Of a DNA stretch of 15,093 bases, positions 13,631 through 15,093 are shown in pieces. A model generated the notes under the pieces. It did not search any database. It was not told where the DNA came from and saw nothing but the letters and a program-made list of their open reading frames with translations. Every line of letters begins with the position of its first letter. Positions within the stretch are counted from its first letter, which is position 1. The stretch is from a bacterium (lineage in GTDB: Bacteria > Electryoneota > RPQS01). The DNA lies in the NCBI GenBank assembly GCA_028711875.1, contig JAQTRJ010000013.1, forward strand, positions 1 through 15,093, given 5' to 3'. A program made the position numbers and the translations under genes.

Positions 13631-15033
13631 GCCGCTTCCGCCGGATCGGTGCGAACGAAGGTGTGACAGGGATTGACCATACCGCGAAACGCTCCGAAGA
13701 TATATTCGATGTGCCGCGCCGTCAACCCGGCGTGACAAGGCAGCGCGGCGATTCCGTCGCGTTCATCCATCTCGCAGAGAATGCGAAATTCCGCGAGCCG
13801 GTTCGTGATCGCATCGGCGGTGTAGGGCGGCGCGCAGCGCAGCAGAAAAGCCAGCGGCGGTTCCGGAGCAGCGCAGGCGGCCTCCATGCCGAGCAAGCGG
13901 AACAGCTCCGCGTAGCGCGCCCAGTTCGCTGCGCGGGCGCGGGCGTAGTCCATTCGGCGCGGCCAGTGGGTTTGCAGCATCTCGCGCACAACGTTCCGTT
14001 TCGTCACGTCCAGACAATGGAAGTGATCCCAGACGTGGCGATCGGGAAAATATTCGCCAACCAGCGCCGCGCCGTAGGGCATGGGAAACCAGCGAGTGAA
14101 ATCGTAGACGGCGTATTTTCCGAAACTCCCCGAGTGTTGGTCGCCCGGAACATCATACAGCAGATCGCGGCAATCCTCGACGAGCGGCACCGCCCCCGCG
14201 GACAGCGCTTCGGCCTCGCAGCAAGGCACTCCCCAGCGGTGGCCGATCAGATACGCCGCCGCATCCTTCTCGCGGGCGCGGAACACGAAATGATCTCCAT
14301 ACGAATCCGTCAACTGCTTGAGGTAAGCGCTCTCGCCGACCGACGCCCACACTCCCACAAGGGCCTGATCCGGCAGATGCAGCGCCCGCAGCGCCGATTG
14401 CAGCGCGAACGCCCCCGACGGCATGTAGGTGAACTCCGCGTCGAAATACTCGAGGAGCTGAGTATTGATCGCCACGAGCTGCTGCTCCGGCCAATCCAAA
14501 TCGGATGGCATGAACGGTTCCAGCGCGAGACGCGGACAGACTTCTTCGGGCGGCGGGCGAAACAGAATCGGATAGGGCTGCGTGCAGTATTTCTGAAAAT
14601 AGTGCTGGAGTTCGGGCCGGAAACTCACGCCCACGTCCAAATATTCATAGGGCGAATCGCGAAATGTCTCCACGACGTGCCAGAACAGATACGCGTTGGC
14701 TTCGATGGCGCGTCCCGCCTCGTTGGTTCCGCCGTAGTGGTAGAACAGCGTGTTGCTCGTCACCGGCGTCACGATAATTCCCCCAATCAGCTGATCCTTC
14801 AGGTACGCAAGGAACATCCGTTGTTCCGGTTCGAGATGGGACGTGAGCGTGTCGGGATTGTACCAGACGCGGGCCATTTGGGAAAGATCGCGGCTCTCTT
14901 CGACGCGGATGCCGGCGCGTTGGGCTTTGCGGATGCCTTGCTTGGCCCGTGAACGCAAGCGCTCCTTCGCCACGCGGGGATCGAGATGGAGAAGCGATCC
15001 CTGCGTCAAAACGTCTTTACCGATATAGTGCAC
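13627..15033 (-). CDS. Fusion protein: FemAB/GNAT-type acyltransferase domain + DegT-like aminotransferase fold lacking the PLP lysine
   Basis: 468 residues from GTG 15033; an in-frame TGA lies three codons upstream, so no longer start exists. Residues about 20-160 form a single GNAT/FemAB-like domain. 'LRSRAKQGIRKAQRAGIRVE' (26-45) resembles the start of Acetyltransf_6 domains, and 'YHYGGTNEAGRAIEANAYLF' (98-117) followed by 'YLDVG' (131-135) matches their core. Residues about 198-455 follow a DegT aminotransferase plan: 'PSGAFALQSALRAL' (205-218), 'VPLVEDC' (282-288) with the conserved Asp287, 'GKYAVYDFTRWFPMPYGAAL' (305-324), and the C-terminal 'LPCHAGLTARHIEYIFGAFR' (431-450). In DegT relatives with an F-x-K-x-x-P pattern, the Schiff-base Lys sits where Arg314 stands here, so ordinary transamination is unlikely. 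Joined to sugar genes it may acylate an amino sugar, with the second domain binding substrate or a partner. The exact function is unknown. Confidence 0.75.
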   Translation of the reverse strand: MHYIGKDVLTQGSLLHLDPRVAKERLRSRAKQGIRKAQRAGIRVEESRDLSQMARVWYNPDTLTSHLEPEQRMFLAYLKDQLIGGIIVTPVTSNTLFYHYGGTNEAGRAIEANAYLFWHVVETFRDSPYEYLDVGVSFRPELQHYFQKYCTQPYPILFRPPPEEVCPRLALEPFMPSDLDWPEQQLVAINTQLLEYFDAEFTYMPSGAFALQSALRALHLPDQALVGVWASVGESAYLKQLTDSYGDHFVFRAREKDAAAYLIGHRWGVPCCEAEALSAGAVPLVEDCRDLLYDVPGDQHSGSFGKYAVYDFTRWFPMPYGAALVGEYFPDRHVWDHFHCLDVTKRNVVREMLQTHWPRRMDYARARAANWARYAELFRLLGMEAACAAPEPPLAFLLRCAPPYTADAITNRLAEFRILCEMDERDGIAALPCHAGLTARHIEYIFGAFRGMVNPCHTFVRTDPAEAA

Positions 15034-15039
15034 GGAAAG

Positions 15040-15093
15040 TCAGTCCTCGCAGATTCCCACGCCGCTGCTGGGGGGCGCCGACAGATACGGCTC
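15040..15093 (-). CDS. Probable last 17 codons of an unseen upstream gene
   Basis: A minus-strand frame is open from the window edge to TGA 15042-15040 and encodes EPYLSAPPSSGVGICED. The stop is six bases before the GTG of the fusion gene, and GAGGA (15044-15048) within it could serve as that gene's ribosome binding site, with a rather long 10-base spacing. The tight junction matches the rest of the operon. Nothing in 17 residues identifies the product, and an open frame this short can occur by chance. Confidence 0.35.
   Translation of the reverse strand, partial: EPYLSAPPSSGVGICED

Noticed and set aside
13631..13738. N-terminal extension of the WbpP-like epimerase (36 residues)
   Set aside because: The extension is out-of-frame translation of the fusion gene's C-terminus. 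The SDR N-terminus begins at the ATG 13630, which overlaps the upstream stop as ATGA and has GGAAG just upstream.

Overview
The window is a bacterial surface-polysaccharide locus: one long, tightly packed run of 14 minus-strand genes, read from the right edge to the left, that meets the 3' end of a plus-strand gene at the left edge. The DNA looks GC-rich (judged by eye, not counted). No RNA gene, insertion sequence, CRISPR array or phage gene was seen. The taxon cannot be fixed from the sequence alone. The lipoprotein with a 'C-A-K-x-G-x-PPGGP-E-D-K' N-terminus and SbsA-like Ig domains, and the small conserved protein beside the GTPase, recall the Bacteroidetes/Chlorobi side of the FCB superphylum and related candidate phyla. 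This is inference.

Layout in transcription order (right to left). 15040-15093: the likely last codons of an unseen upstream gene. 15033-13627: a fusion of a FemAB/GNAT-type acyltransferase domain and a DegT-type aminotransferase fold that lacks its PLP lysine. 13630-12686: a WbpP-like UDP-HexNAc epimerase. 12689-11580: a DegT sugar aminotransferase with an intact PLP lysine. 11521-10091: a membrane polyprenyl-phosphate glycosylphosphotransferase that starts glycan assembly. 10065-8941 and 8944-8009: two more extended SDR sugar epimerases. 8012-7311, 7310-6321 and 6316-5729: hddC, hddA and gmhA, a GDP-D-glycero-alpha-D-manno-heptose module without its phosphatase gmhB. 5687-4386: UDP-glucose dehydrogenase. 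4382-2712: an Ig-domain lipoprotein. 2700-1630: mannose-1-phosphate guanylyltransferase. 1624-1328: a small conserved protein of unknown function. 1331-384: a MeaB-type G3E GTPase. On the plus strand, 2-379 is the C-terminal third of an RlmN-type radical SAM rRNA methyltransferase. It converges on meaB with only 4 bases between the two stop codons.

How the genes work together. The locus makes activated sugars: GDP-mannose, GDP-D,D-heptose, UDP-glucuronate, epimerised UDP or dTDP sugars, and a 3- or 4-amino sugar that may then be acylated. It also carries the enzyme that loads the first sugar phosphate on the lipid carrier. No glycosyltransferase, Wzx flippase or Wzy polymerase lies in the window, so these must be elsewhere, probably upstream to the right. 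Five junctions are 4-base ATGA/GTGA overlaps and most others have gaps of 0-13 nt, so transcription as one or two units with translational coupling is likely. The largest internal gaps are 58 nt (before the glycosylphosphotransferase), 41 nt (before gmhA's downstream neighbour ugd) and 25 nt.

The points most worth a second look are the FemAB-DegT fusion with Lys replaced by Arg, the heptose pathway without GmhB, the non-canonical metal-site residues in GmhA, and an epimerase that seems to have lost a family zinc-ribbon insert. No stretch of more than 300 bases lacks a gene.
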